A stretch of DNA of 36,399 nt from Leptospiraceae bacterium (GTDB taxonomy: Bacteria > Spirochaetota > Leptospiria > Leptospirales > Leptospiraceae): the NCBI GenBank assembly GCA_017996175.1, contig JAGOHK010000044.1, forward strand, positions 1-36,399, read 5' to 3'. How positions within the stretch are numbered: the stretch's first letter is position 1; every line of letters starts with the position of its first letter. The notes below the pieces were generated by a model. It saw only the letters and a list, made by a program, of their open reading frames with translations, had not been told where the DNA came from and did not search any database. Both the position numbers and the translations under genes were made by a program. Positions 1 through 7,854 of the stretch are shown piece after piece.

Positions 1-2
1 TT

Positions 3-311
3 GAAACTTTTGGAGAAGTTACTTCTGTTAAAATTATTACAGACAAATACACTGGACAATCCCGTGGTATTGGTTTCGTAGAAATGGCTAACAAGAAAGA
101 TGCTTTGACAGCTATTAGCGATTTAAACGGAAAAGAGCTAAAAGGTCGCGCATTAAAAGTTAACGAGGCACAACCTAAAAAAACCTACGATAATAACGGT
201 GGCGGAAATGGCGGTGGTGGAAACCGTAGTTTTGGTGGCGGAAATGGCGGCGGCGGTGGAAACCGTGGCGGTGGCGGAAGAGACAGAGATCGTCAAAGAA
301 GAAGCTGGTAA
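3..311 (+). CDS. RRM-type RNA-binding protein with glycine-rich tail (5' end missing)
   Basis: The reading frame is open from the window edge, so the N-terminus (the RNP2 half of the fold) is lost. The visible part has an RNP1 motif, RGIGFVEM, followed by the helix and last strand of an RRM (ALTAISDLNGKELKGRALKV), then a tail of about 40 residues made of Gly, Asn and Arg. Small bacterial RRM proteins of this build bind single-stranded RNA and are often cold-induced chaperones. The tail is encoded by an imperfect DNA duplication near 198-270. It ends RDRDRQRRSW, a basic RGG-like end. Family assignment is firm; the RNA targets are unknown. Confidence 0.85.
   Translation, partial: ETFGEVTSVKIITDKYTGQSRGIGFVEMANKKDALTAISDLNGKELKGRALKVNEAQPKKTYDNNGGGNGGGGNRSFGGGNGGGGGNRGGGGRDRDRQRRSW
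198..270 (+). repeat. Imperfect tandem repeat coding the Gly-rich tail
   Basis: Two units of about 36-39 bases share the pattern GGTGGCGGAAATGGCGG then GGAAACCGT. The second unit has an extra Gly codon. Slippage in this GGN-rich stretch would change tail length without shifting frame when whole codons are gained or lost. Confidence 0.6.
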
Positions 312-323
312 TTATTTACCTCG

Positions 324-349
324 GACAGTGGGTAGCTCTACCCACTGTC
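324..349. terminator. Hairpin between convergent RRM gene and tlyA
   Basis: GACAGTGGGTAG at 324-335 is the exact reverse complement of CTACCCACTGTC at 338-349, giving a very stable stem with a minimal loop. It lies between two convergent genes, and its right arm touches the tlyA stop codon. Neither strand has a clear T-tract after it, so it may act as a bidirectional 3'-end barrier rather than a classical intrinsic terminator. Confidence 0.5.
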
Positions 350-1104
350 TAAATCTCCCAATAAATAAAAAACTCCCGATTCCCAGAAGCACCTCTAATC
401 CCCGAATTACAAATCCCATTTACTTTCGCTTTCATCTCATAGCGCAAATACGCTGTTATCTTCTTTAAAACTTGAAAATGAATGCGCGAATCTCTTACAA
501 TTCCTTTCTCTGTTTGATCTGATAGGCATTCAAACTGCGGCTTAACCAAACTAACCACTTCGAACTTTGTCTCAGGTGATTCTAATTTTAATTTCTGTAT
601 GACTGGAAAAATACTAAGTAGAGAAATAAAACTTAAATCCATTACAACAAGCATATGAGAGTATTTAAATTCTAAGTCTTCCCAAGAAAGATTTTTTACA
701 TTGAATCTATCTTTTAATTTCACTTTATTGTTATTCTGGAGTCTACTCGCCATTTGCCCATAACCAACATCGAATGCGTAAACTTTTTCAGCGCCACCCA
801 GTAAAAGTATTTCTGTAAAACCACCGGTAGATGCTCCTAGGTCGATGCAGATTTTTCCTTGGGCTGAAATCCCAAATGCTTTAAAGGCTGATTTTAATTT
901 CAGCGCACCGCGACTAACGTATTCAGGAATTCTATCTAGTACTTCTAGCTTAATATTTCTAGGAAATTTGAATCCTGCTTTGGTGACTTTTTCTCCGTTT
1001 ACAATTACAGAGCCTGAGAGAATAAGAGAGAGTGCCCGCGCTGTATCATCACAAAGCCCACGCTCAACAAGAAGTACGTCCAGTCTAACTTTTTCTTTCT
1101 GCAA
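349..1104 (-). CDS. tlyA: TlyA family 2'-O-ribose rRNA methyltransferase (S4 + FtsJ fold)
   Basis: TlyA enzymes methylate ribose 2'-OH of cytidines in 16S and 23S rRNA, and are often annotated as hemolysin A. Residues 6-60 form an S4 RNA-binding domain (RLDVLLVERG, then SGSVIVNGEKV). Residues 66-250 are the Rossmann methyltransferase: SAM loop DLGASTGGF at 88-96, and the K-D-K-E tetrad of 2'-O-methyltransferases at K69, D156 (VVMDLSF), K188 (LVKPQFE) and E244 (GNREF). The 251-residue length is usual. The start is TTG at 1104, the only one that leaves the S4 domain whole. It overlaps the ispA 3' end by 20 nt, so translation is probably coupled. The ispA-tlyA order is common in bacteria, often with dxs nearby, which is absent here. 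Confidence 0.92.
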   Translation of the reverse strand: MQKEKVRLDVLLVERGLCDDTARALSLILSGSVIVNGEKVTKAGFKFPRNIKLEVLDRIPEYVSRGALKLKSAFKAFGISAQGKICIDLGASTGGFTEILLLGGAEKVYAFDVGYGQMASRLQNNNKVKLKDRFNVKNLSWEDLEFKYSHMLVVMDLSFISLLSIFPVIQKLKLESPETKFEVVSLVKPQFECLSDQTEKGIVRDSRIHFQVLKKITAYLRYEMKAKVNGICNSGIRGASGNREFFIYWEI

Positions 1105-1990
1105 TGTAGACCGGTAATTTTTTAAAGAAAATGGAATTGGAATCTTCTAAGGTTTGTGCAATGGAAATTAGTTCTTGTTTGATTTCATCGCGCAATCGTT
1201 TGGTTTTTTCCATTCCATAGAGAGCCGGATAGGTCAGTTTGCCATTAGCCGCATCTTTACCTGGAGTTTTTCCTAATTCTTCAAAGGAACTTTCTTCATC
1301 TATAATATCATCTGTAATTTGAAATAAAAGCCCAATTTTTTCTCCATAGATACGAAATGGATATTCTTTTTGCTCCCAATTTTCTGAAAGTCTATTTCCG
1401 ATTAAAAGAGAAGATACAATCAAAGCACCGGTTTTCTTTCTATGTATGGAGGCTAACGTTTCCTCACTAAACAAATCGGGATTATTTTCTAATTGTAAAT
1501 CCTCCATTTGTCCAGAGACCATTCCTGGTCCACCTGCCCCTTCATGCAGAAGTTTTAAAATATCTGAATATAAGTAATTGTCTTTTGCTTCAAGCTGAGA
1601 AACTAAATAGAATCCAAAGGAATTGAGAGCATCACCTGCAAGAATAGCAGTGGATTCAGAAAATTTTTTATGACAAGTCAAAACTCCACGGCGATAATCG
1701 TCGTCATCCATTGCTGGAAGGTCGTCGTGAATAAGCGAATACGTATGAATACACTCTAAAGCCGATGCCATATATAGAACGTTATTCGCTATATCTATTG
1801 AATTAGAACTTAAAAAAGCAGAGATTGCCAAAACAGGACGAACTCGTTTTCCACCAGCATTTAGGCTATAAATAGAAGCTTCAGCGAGAAGTGGATGAAA
1901 TTTTTTTTTGAGTTCTGTATATATTATTTCTTGGAAAAAAGTTTCAAACTCTTGTTTGCGGTTGTTGAATAAAGTTAGAAAATTTTCCAT
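1085..1990 (-). CDS. ispA: Polyprenyl diphosphate synthase (farnesyl/geranylgeranyl type, IspA)
   Basis: Condenses isopentenyl diphosphate with allylic diphosphates to make C15-C20 prenyl diphosphates for quinones and undecaprenol. The 301-residue protein has the KRVRP substrate motif (48-52), the first Asp-rich motif in bacterial form (DDLPAMDDDD, D89-D95), the K-T pair near 186-187, the GQMEDL segment at 160-165, and the second Asp-rich motif DDIID (227-231). The residues before the first Asp motif (IHTYSLIHDD) match the bacterial IspA pattern; chain length (C15 versus C20) cannot be fixed from sequence alone. Its start lies next to a palindromic repeat element, and no strong ribosome site is visible. 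tlyA overlaps its end. Confidence 0.93.
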   Translation of the reverse strand: MENFLTLFNNRKQEFETFFQEIIYTELKKKFHPLLAEASIYSLNAGGKRVRPVLAISAFLSSNSIDIANNVLYMASALECIHTYSLIHDDLPAMDDDDYRRGVLTCHKKFSESTAILAGDALNSFGFYLVSQLEAKDNYLYSDILKLLHEGAGGPGMVSGQMEDLQLENNPDLFSEETLASIHRKKTGALIVSSLLIGNRLSENWEQKEYPFRIYGEKIGLLFQITDDIIDEESSFEELGKTPGKDAANGKLTYPALYGMEKTKRLRDEIKQELISIAQTLEDSNSIFFKKLPVYIAERKS

Positions 1991-2002
1991 TGTAGGAGTT
2001 CG

Positions 2003-2112
2003 ACCTCACCCCAGCTTCCAGCCCGCCCCTCTCCATTGCGAATGCTGCTTTCGCAATGGAGAGGGGCTTAGTTCTAAAAAATCTTTCAGTAAATAAAAAG
2101 TTGGGGTGAGGT
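2003..2112. repeat. Nested palindromic intergenic element (MITE/REP-like)
   Basis: Outer arms ACCTCACCCCA (2003-2013) and TGGGGTGAGGT (2102-2112) are perfect inverted repeats. Inside them, GCCCCTCTCCATTGCGAA (2025-2042) pairs with TTCGCAATGGAGAGGGGC (2050-2067) over 18 bp with a 7-nt loop. The GC-rich arms contrast with AT-rich surroundings. The element fills most of the ndk-ispA gap and contains no ORF. It could be a non-autonomous mobile element, or it could act as an RNA hairpin ending ndk transcription. Confidence 0.75.
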
Positions 2113-2128
2113 AGAGGTAAGGCTAATC

Positions 2129-2545
2129 TTAATTAACCAATTCAAACCCTTTGAAGAAAAAGGTAATCTCTGAGTTTGCGTTCTCATCGGAATCAGATCC
2201 GTGAACAGAGTTTGCACCTTTGCTTTCAGCATAAAGCGCACGAATTGTTCCAGGAGCTGCTTCTTTTGGATCAGTTGCACCGATTACTTCTCTCCAATGA
2301 AGAACTGCATTTTCTCTTTCGAGTGCTGCAACAATGATTGGTCCTGCCGACATATCTTTGCAGAGTTCTCCATAAAATGGACGAGCGGCGTGAACTTTGT
2401 AAAATTCTTTTGCATCATTCTCAGCCAATCTTACATACTTCATTCCAAGAATTTTAAATCCTTCTTTTTCGATGCGAGCGATAATTTCGCCTGCGTGTCT
2501 GTTACGGACTGCGTCCGGTTTAATCATAATAAATGTTCTAGACAT
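2129..2545 (-). CDS. ndk: Nucleoside diphosphate kinase
   Basis: Transfers the gamma phosphate of ATP to NDPs through a phosphohistidine, keeping cytosolic NTP/dNTP pools balanced. The 138-residue length is typical. It opens with [11 protein letters not shown], including K9 of the nucleotide site, and carries the active-site signature NSVHGSDS with catalytic H115. R85, T91 and R102 fall in the expected nucleotide-contact segments. A GAGG ribosome site precedes the ATG by about 7 nt (AAAAGAGGAAAACAA then ATG). It follows coaD by 13 nt, so argG-coaD-ndk is probably one transcription unit. Confidence 0.97.
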   Translation of the reverse strand: MSRTFIMIKPDAVRNRHAGEIIARIEKEGFKILGMKYVRLAENDAKEFYKVHAARPFYGELCKDMSAGPIIVAALERENAVLHWREVIGATDPKEAAPGTIRALYAESKGANSVHGSDSDENANSEITFFFKGFELVN

Positions 2546-2558
2546 TTGTTTTCCTCTT

Positions 2559-3059
2559 TTATTTTAATTCTTTAAATTTATTCAATAATGCTTCATTTAT
2601 GAATTCATGTACATGACTTGCAACACTGCGTCCATGTCTTGCTACTTCTTTAACAATGCTTGAGGATACGAACGAGTTCTCCCCCGATGCCATAAAAAAA
2701 ACAGTCTCCAAATCGGGAGCAAGTTTTTTGTTCATGAGAGAAATCGCATATTCATAGTCAAAATCAGTTACTGCTCGTAAGCCTCTAATGATTGCGCTTG
2801 CACCTCTCTCTTCGCAAAAATCAACGGTTAAACCACTAAATGTAGCAACTTCTAATCGACTCTCGTCAATGCCTAAGTCTTTGATCACGCGGTGAATAAG
2901 GTCTAGCCGCTCATCAATCGTAAAAAGAGATTGCTTTTTTGAATTAGTTGCAACAGCAATGATTACTTGATCAAATAGACTCAGGGCACGTTTGGCAATA
3001 TCGATATGCCCGTTCGTCATTGGGTCAAAAGCACCGGGGTAAATCGCGAGTTTTCTCAT
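2559..3059 (-). CDS. coaD: Phosphopantetheine adenylyltransferase (CoA biosynthesis)
   Basis: Catalyses the penultimate CoA step, adenylating 4'-phosphopantetheine with ATP to dephospho-CoA. The nucleotidyltransferase (T/H)xGH motif is TNGH at 15-18 within [17 protein letters not shown]. The second motif, near the C-terminus, is [10 protein letters not shown], where K replaces the more usual R. The segment [14 protein letters not shown] is a hallmark of CoaD. Length (166) is normal. A GAGGGA ribosome site lies just before the ATG. It is flanked on the same strand by argG (18 nt upstream) and ndk (13 nt downstream). Confidence 0.96.
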   Translation of the reverse strand: MRKLAIYPGAFDPMTNGHIDIAKRALSLFDQVIIAVATNSKKQSLFTIDERLDLIHRVIKDLGIDESRLEVATFSGLTVDFCEERGASAIIRGLRAVTDFDYEYAISLMNKKLAPDLETVFFMASGENSFVSSSIVKEVARHGRSVASHVHEFINEALLNKFKELK

Positions 3060-3077
3060 AATCGTTCCCTCAGAAAA

Positions 3078-4286
3078 TTACTTTCTGAGTCTTGCCGTTT
3101 CCTTAGTTGGCAGTCCGTAGATATTAATAAATCCTTCAGCATCGTACTGATTGTACAATTCTTCTTTTTCAAAGGTTGCCATTTCGTGACTATATAGAGA
3201 CACGGAAGATTTTCTACCGGCTACTGTGCAGTTACCTTTGTATAATTTTACTTTTACAGTTCCTGTCACATAACGCTGAGTTTCCGCTATATACGCGCGC
3301 ATAGCTTTCATTTGGCTGGAGAACCAATGACCGTTATAAATGAGTCTCGCAAAACTGGTAGATAAATCATCTTTTTGGTGCTGAGTATCTCGATCAATAG
3401 TAATTGATTCCAAATCACGGTGAGCGGTATGTAAAATAGTTCCACCAGGGGTTTCATAGACACCGCGAGATTTAATGCCGACTAAGCGATTTTCTACGAT
3501 GTCAACACGACCTACGCCGTTTTCGCCACCTACTCTGTTTAAAAATTCCATTACTTCCAGTGGATTCATTCGTTTGCCATTAACCGCAACACAATTTCCT
3601 TCTTCGAAATCTAATTCCAAATAGGTTGGCACATCAGGAGCTTTTTCGGGCGATACAGAAAGTAAAAACATTTCCGAATCAGGCTCTTTATAAGGATCTT
3701 CTAATATTCCACCTTCAAAAGAAAGATGAAGCAAATTTCTATCCATTGAATACGGCTTAGCAGCAGTAACCGGAACAGGGATTCCTTTTTTCTTAGCGTA
3801 TTCAATTAGATCAGTTCGACCTTTAAATTCCCATGTGCGCCAAGGAGCGATGATATGCAAAGAAGGGGCTAATGCCTTGAAGCCCAACTCAAATCGGACT
3901 TGGTCGTTTCCTTTACCAGTAGCTCCATGGGAAAATGCATCTGCCTTTTCAGCTAATGCAACTTCCACCATCGCTTTTGCAATAATCGGACGAGCGAGAG
4001 ATGTTCCGAGCAGATAACGCATTTCGTAAATCGCTGAACCTTGGATTGCAGGGTAGATAAAATCTCGAGCAAACTCGAGTCGTAAATCTTTTATGTAAAC
4101 TTTGGAGGCTCCGGTCTTAATGCCTTTTTCTTCAAGCCCAGTAAGCTCTTCTTTTTGACCGACATCTGCGCAAAATGCAACGACTTCACAGCTATATGTA
4201 TCCTTTAACCACGCCAGGATCACGGAAGTATCCAAGCCTCCAGAATAAGCCAATACGATTTTTTTGGGGGAAAATTCCTTCTTCAT
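3078..4286 (-). CDS. argG: Argininosuccinate synthase
   Basis: Joins citrulline and aspartate with ATP to give argininosuccinate in arginine synthesis. The N-terminal ATP-pyrophosphatase P-loop is AYSGGLDTS (13-21). Downstream are the [10 protein letters not shown] citrulline/aspartate loop and the NGKRMNP and GRVDIVENR segments of the family. I choose the ATG at 4286, giving 402 residues, the usual family length. An in-frame TTG 12 nt upstream would add only MTSE. A GACGAGTG stretch before the ATG can serve as ribosome site. The gene heads the argG-coaD-ndk cluster, and I see no ARG-box type operator. Confidence 0.95.
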   Translation of the reverse strand: MKKEFSPKKIVLAYSGGLDTSVILAWLKDTYSCEVVAFCADVGQKEELTGLEEKGIKTGASKVYIKDLRLEFARDFIYPAIQGSAIYEMRYLLGTSLARPIIAKAMVEVALAEKADAFSHGATGKGNDQVRFELGFKALAPSLHIIAPWRTWEFKGRTDLIEYAKKKGIPVPVTAAKPYSMDRNLLHLSFEGGILEDPYKEPDSEMFLLSVSPEKAPDVPTYLELDFEEGNCVAVNGKRMNPLEVMEFLNRVGGENGVGRVDIVENRLVGIKSRGVYETPGGTILHTAHRDLESITIDRDTQHQKDDLSTSFARLIYNGHWFSSQMKAMRAYIAETQRYVTGTVKVKLYKGNCTVAGRKSSVSLYSHEMATFEKEELYNQYDAEGFINIYGLPTKETARLRK

Positions 4287-4514
4287 TTCACTCGTCAAAT
4301 TAACGGAAAAGCCTTTTCTGACAATGAAGTTTTAAAAGGAGAGGTTAATACAAAATTTCTGATAAAATAGTAGAAATTTTAAAAAAAATTCGAAAATTCA
4401 CGCACAAAATTCGTTTTTTTAACCTAGTTATAGTATCTGAATTGGTTAAAGTCGCGCTTGGACAAGCTCAGGTAGACAATTCAGGAAAAACTCTACAGAA
4501 TTACTTCAAAAAAA

Positions 4515-4520
4515 GAGGTG
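4515..4520 (+). promoter_or_regulatory. Ribosome binding site fixing the DUF1564 gene start
   Basis: GAGGTG lies 5 nt before the ATG at 4526 inside an open frame that extends back to a TTG at 4442. The site favours the downstream ATG as the true start. Confidence 0.65.
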
Positions 4521-4525
4521 TAAAA

Positions 4526-5149
4526 ATGAAGCCAGAAGAATCAGAAACTAAATCCAATAATTATGAGGAAGCAATCAAAATTGGAATAGAAGACTACAAA
4601 AAAGAGTATTTTGGAATTTGGGCAGAGGGTTATAGAAATGGAGTAACGAGTTCCAATAAAAGAAAAGTTTTTCCAAGAAAGAACTTTCAAGTAGAGGAAA
4701 TTCGCTCAACAATTCTTTTGCCGGAAAAATATTTGGAGCATTTTCAAAAAAGGATCGTTCAATACGAAGGTGTAAGATCCTACATTGCTCATTTACTCTC
4801 TAAATATAAAATTCATATTTCCAACGGGATCGTTCCAGCTTATTCGAATTTGGCAACTAAATACCAAGAAAAAAATCAAAATCTTCAAAAGATTTCCTTC
4901 AGACCACTAGCCGAAGATTGGGCAGAGCTAAAACTATACCGAGTAGCCTTCGGTATGTCAATCTCTGCTTTTTTGGTGTACCTAGTAATTGCGGACTCTG
5001 TCGATCTTGCGGAGACAGTCTCCCACTTGCTTGTGGCAGTCGGAGTTCCGACGCTCTCCAAGCAGGACTTGACCGCAAAAATCTATTTGTGGGAGAAAAG
5101 ATCTTACTACTCAATAGTTTTTCAAGTTCGGAGGGATTATTATGGTTAA
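4526..5149 (+). CDS. DUF1564-family protein (Leptospira-type) with atypical C-terminus
   Basis: Resembles the Leptospira DUF1564 paralogue family, whose function is unknown. Visible family traits are STILLPEKYLEHFQKRIVQYEGVR, the HLLSKYK segment, a central ATKYQEKNQNLQK stretch and the signature RPLAEDWAELKLYRVAFGMSISAFLVYLV, which resembles a short helix-turn-helix. I start at the ATG at 4526, giving 207 residues. After about residue 155 the sequence departs from the family and is coded by palindromic DNA (5019-5096), so the last 50 residues may be acquired or frame-altered. It is monocistronic and divergent from argG. The family call comes from pattern memory, not a search. Confidence 0.7.
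   Translation: MKPEESETKSNNYEEAIKIGIEDYKKEYFGIWAEGYRNGVTSSNKRKVFPRKNFQVEEIRSTILLPEKYLEHFQKRIVQYEGVRSYIAHLLSKYKIHISNGIVPAYSNLATKYQEKNQNLQKISFRPLAEDWAELKLYRVAFGMSISAFLVYLVIADSVDLAETVSHLLVAVGVPTLSKQDLTAKIYLWEKRSYYSIVFQVRRDYYG
5019..5096. repeat. Palindromic element inside the DUF1564 gene 3' end
   Basis: TCTCCCAC (5019-5026) pairs with GTGGGAGA (5089-5096). Between them GTCGGA-gt-TCCGAC (5039-5052) is a second near-perfect palindrome. The element is read in frame as the tail of the DUF1564 protein. The pattern suggests an extragenic palindromic repeat that has entered or replaced the gene's 3' end. Confidence 0.5.
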
Positions 5150-5193
5150 CACGGAATTTATCTTCTCCTACTAGCGAAAGGGATTGACTCGGC

Positions 5194-5274
5194 GTCATGA
5201 ATTTGCTTATCCAGAAATATAATTTGATAAGGGATAAATTTTTTCTATTTGAATAGAGACAGCAAATTCATGAC
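5194..5274. repeat. Inverted repeat element between DUF1564 gene and DnaJ-like gene
   Basis: GTCATGAATTTGCT (5194-5207) is the exact reverse complement of AGCAAATTCATGAC (5261-5274), with a 53-nt AT-rich spacer that holds a smaller CTTATC/GATAAG pair. A further hairpin follows (GGCG at 5296 to CGCC at 5320). The rest of the 5150-5338 gap holds no gene I can support. It may be a mobile-element remnant or a 3'-end structure for the two convergent genes. Confidence 0.55.
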
Positions 5275-5338
5275 GAGAGAGGAAAGCCCGTTCGGCGCAT
5301 AATAACGATTATTTCGCCGATTCGCCCGTAGTAAAAAT

Positions 5339-6001
5339 CTAATTTATATCAATTCGCACTCGAAGTTTCTTTTTTTTAAAATGAATAAATTTATCGGGAC
5401 GGAAACGACTAAGCTCAAATTCATAAACGCGGTTGTGAACAATCAGATTTGGCTCAAATACTATTTGTAAACTACGGTTACTTTTGTAAGTTCCAATCCC
5501 ATTACAACATTCACAATAAATATTGGAACCAAGACACTCAGGACAAAGGATTCTAACGGTTAGAGGAATTTTCACTAAAATTTTTCTTGTTGCTTCCGCT
5601 TTGGTTATGAGCAAATCAATATCGTGACTCAGACCGGTATACTTTGTTCGATCTTTTCTTCTAAATCCTGCTCTAAGCAGTCCACGTCTTGCAAGAAAAG
5701 TCATAGAGGTAGTATAGATTAGCCGCTCTTGCGGAAGAAGGAAAATTTTTTTCGCCTTATCAGCATTAGTCTTCAGAGATAGATTTTTAAGATATGCCTT
5801 ATCGTAGGCTTCGCGAAATTCTCCGCTTAACACTTGGTATGCCGCAAGTAGATGTTGAAATTTCTCCACTTGACCAGTTGATTTGTTGTCGGGATGGTAA
5901 ATTTTTGCAAGTTCTCGGTAGTATTTTTTAATTACATCAGGACTACTTCCAAACGGAAGATTGAGCACAGCGTAATAATCAGGAAATTTAGTAAGTGGCA
6001 T
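5339..6001 (-). CDS. Small J-domain protein with a half-size DnaJ-like zinc finger
   Basis: Residues 8-70 form a J-domain with the HPD tripeptide at 36-38 (KIYHPDNKS), which stimulates the ATPase of a DnaK-type Hsp70. Residues 153-170 hold C153-P-E-C156-L-G then C163-E-C-C166-N-G-I-G, that is, two CxxCxGx(G/N) knuckles where canonical DnaJ has four, so one zinc site is expected. There is no G/F linker and the C-terminal part (175-220) is basic. It is therefore not the general chaperone DnaJ but a specialised co-chaperone. It follows the nucleotide cyclase gene by 18 nt on the same strand and is probably co-transcribed. The client is unknown. Confidence 0.8.
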   Translation of the reverse strand: MPLTKFPDYYAVLNLPFGSSPDVIKKYYRELAKIYHPDNKSTGQVEKFQHLLAAYQVLSGEFREAYDKAYLKNLSLKTNADKAKKIFLLPQERLIYTTSMTFLARRGLLRAGFRRKDRTKYTGLSHDIDLLITKAEATRKILVKIPLTVRILCPECLGSNIYCECCNGIGTYKSNRSLQIVFEPNLIVHNRVYEFELSRFRPDKFIHFKKKKLRVRIDIN

Positions 6002-6019
6002 AATTTTATTATCGGAAGA

Positions 6020-7345
6020 CTATAACTTCCTGTACGATTCCCAAAATTTCTGGTTTGGGATCACACCAAATTCATCCGATGAAAGTTCAGGCTTAATTCG
6101 TTTCAAAAAATACATGTCCACGTCGCCCTTGTTCTTTGCCGGAATTTTTCCACGATATTCGCAGATGAAAAAATTCTTCACCTGTTTGAAAACTGATTGG
6201 GAAATATTGATTTCTCCCGTCGCACCACTTGACTCCAAACGACTTGCAGTGTTGACTGCATCACCCCAAATGTCATAAGCGAATTTCTTTTCTCCAATCA
6301 CTCCTGCGATTACTGAGCCGCAGTGGATACCTATTCTTAGCTCCCAAAAAGGTAAACCCATAGAAACTTGGAGGTCCTTTACTTGACTCATTAGCATTTT
6401 TAATTCTAACCCTGCTAAACACGCATCGACAGGATGAGTTTTATTTTCGATAGGAAGTCCCCCTGCACACATATAACTATCGCCTATCGTTTTTAATTTT
6501 TCTAAGTTATACTTTTCGATCACTTTATCAAACCTAGTAAAACTTGTATCTAGAGTTTTGATTAATTCTTCTGGCGACATGTTCTCTGCAATTTTTGTAA
6601 ACCCTTCAAAATCTGTAAATAGTATACTTACATTTTCATACAATACAGGCTGAACAAAACCTCGATCCTTTAATTCATCTGCCACTTCAACAGGTAAAAT
6701 ATTGAGTAAAAGTTTTTCACTCCGGTTTTTTTCATTTTCAGCAACAAGAATTAACTCTTTTAATTTTTCGTTTAACTCGATATTAACCTTTCCAATGGTG
6801 CGAACAGAATGAAAAAGAGCAAATGCCATGATGAATAGAATCGAATAGGAAAATACATAAGTAATGAGAGTTGGGTTATTTCCGAAATCCATTAAATTCA
6901 CATAAGGATATACATTAAAATAAAGTCCGAGTAGAAGGAATAAGTAGAATAGAAGAGAAGTCGTAACTATAAAAATGGACTGGAATGTATCCGCAGAAAA
7001 CAATGCACTGACCACAATTAAACAAACTACGATTCCGGAAAATGCAGAGTTACCGCAACCTGTTAAATAAATAATCGTGAACGTAGATATTAAATCGGAA
7101 GTTGCTGGTATATAAGGCAATACTTTGTATTTTTTATAATTAAAAACAAAGATAAATTCTAATACCAGCCAAACAGAGGCAAACACCGAATTTACCCAAA
7201 GTATACTATTAAAAAATTGCACATTGTTCGGAACAAAATACAAAACAATTAAATTTGCAAATACACGAGCAAGGTTTGGTGCAATTGCTTTCTTTCTATT
7301 CGCAGCGGCTTGTTCTTTATCTATTTTAGTTTGAATTTCTTGCAT
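6020..7345 (-). CDS. Membrane-anchored class III adenylate cyclase
   Basis: Residues 23-183 contain about six hydrophobic segments with short loops and no recognisable large extracellular sensor. A helical linker (185-215) leads into the signalling stretch LLLNILPVEVADELKDRG. The cyclase homology domain spans about 233-415: metal-binding D245 (FTDFEGFT) and D289 (TIGDSYM), transition-state N365 and R369 (GDAVNTASR). The base-selecting residues are K285 (KLKTIGD) and D358 (AYDIWGD), the pair found in adenylate rather than guanylate cyclases. It should make cAMP in the cytosol as a homodimer, with activity set by the membrane domain. A DnaJ-like gene follows 18 nt downstream. Confidence 0.9.
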   Translation of the reverse strand: MQEIQTKIDKEQAAANRKKAIAPNLARVFANLIVLYFVPNNVQFFNSILWVNSVFASVWLVLEFIFVFNYKKYKVLPYIPATSDLISTFTIIYLTGCGNSAFSGIVVCLIVVSALFSADTFQSIFIVTTSLLFYLFLLLGLYFNVYPYVNLMDFGNNPTLITYVFSYSILFIMAFALFHSVRTIGKVNIELNEKLKELILVAENEKNRSEKLLLNILPVEVADELKDRGFVQPVLYENVSILFTDFEGFTKIAENMSPEELIKTLDTSFTRFDKVIEKYNLEKLKTIGDSYMCAGGLPIENKTHPVDACLAGLELKMLMSQVKDLQVSMGLPFWELRIGIHCGSVIAGVIGEKKFAYDIWGDAVNTASRLESSGATGEINISQSVFKQVKNFFICEYRGKIPAKNKGDVDMYFLKRIKPELSSDEFGVIPNQKFWESYRKL

Positions 7346-7854
7346 TTGGAAATGGATTTTTCTTTTTATTTATAAAAAGACAGCCTATAGAAACATAATT
7401 TATGCTCTTATAAAAAAATCTACAAAATAGGAAAATTGCTCGAATTTTTAAGAAATAATTTGATAGAAATTGATAAGAAAGCGTTAGAAAATGCAAACAA
7501 TTGCTTCCGATGAATAAAATATCTTAAAAACAAGAATCATTGAATAATTTCATTCTGCAAAAGATTTGAAAACTGGCGCAGATTGCATCGTAAATTCAAA
7601 AGAAGAATTTCAAAAAACTTCCGATAAAAAATATACAATTTTTTATCAAATCAATCAAACCGGTAAAACTATTTATGAAGCTGAATAACGATTAACGAAG
7701 CAACCATTCTATAAAAAATTTTTGAGCTAGAACTATCATCAAAAAAGAGTTTAATTGATATTACCCATTAGTTGCCTGATAATTTCTATATGACATATAA
7801 TTCTATTTTATTTACTGTTTTCGTATTATCGATACACTATATTTATCTCGACAT
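7346..7854. other. AT-rich 509-bp gap between cyclase and aminotransferase genes
   Basis: No intact gene of normal size is supported here. It should hold the promoter of the cyclase gene (minus strand) and the 3' end of the aminotransferase gene. Two short coding-like stretches at 7436-7513 and 7548-7688 are listed separately as a possible decayed gene. I see no tRNA, riboswitch or convincing terminator. Confidence 0.5.
7436..7688 (+). pseudogene. Possible decayed small gene
   Basis: From a TTG at 7436, preceded by TAGGAAAA, 25 codons read LLEFLRNNLIEIDKKALENA and then stop at 7513. In another frame, 7548-7688 is open and reads DLKTGADCIVNSKEEF, later INQTGKTIYEAE, and ends at TAA. Both have natural amino-acid composition and neither has a full start-to-stop gene. 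They may be pieces of a frameshifted gene. No family is recognised, and chance open reading in AT-rich DNA is a real alternative. Confidence 0.22.

Noticed and set aside
4442..4525. Upstream TTG start for the DUF1564 gene
   Set aside because: A GAGGTG site correctly placed before the ATG at 4526 favours the shorter form, and the added residues are not family-like.
4918..5187. 89-codon plus-strand frame overlapping the DUF1564 3' end
   Set aside because: It overlaps the conserved DUF1564 core in another frame. It could reflect a frameshifted tail, but nothing in the sequence proves this.
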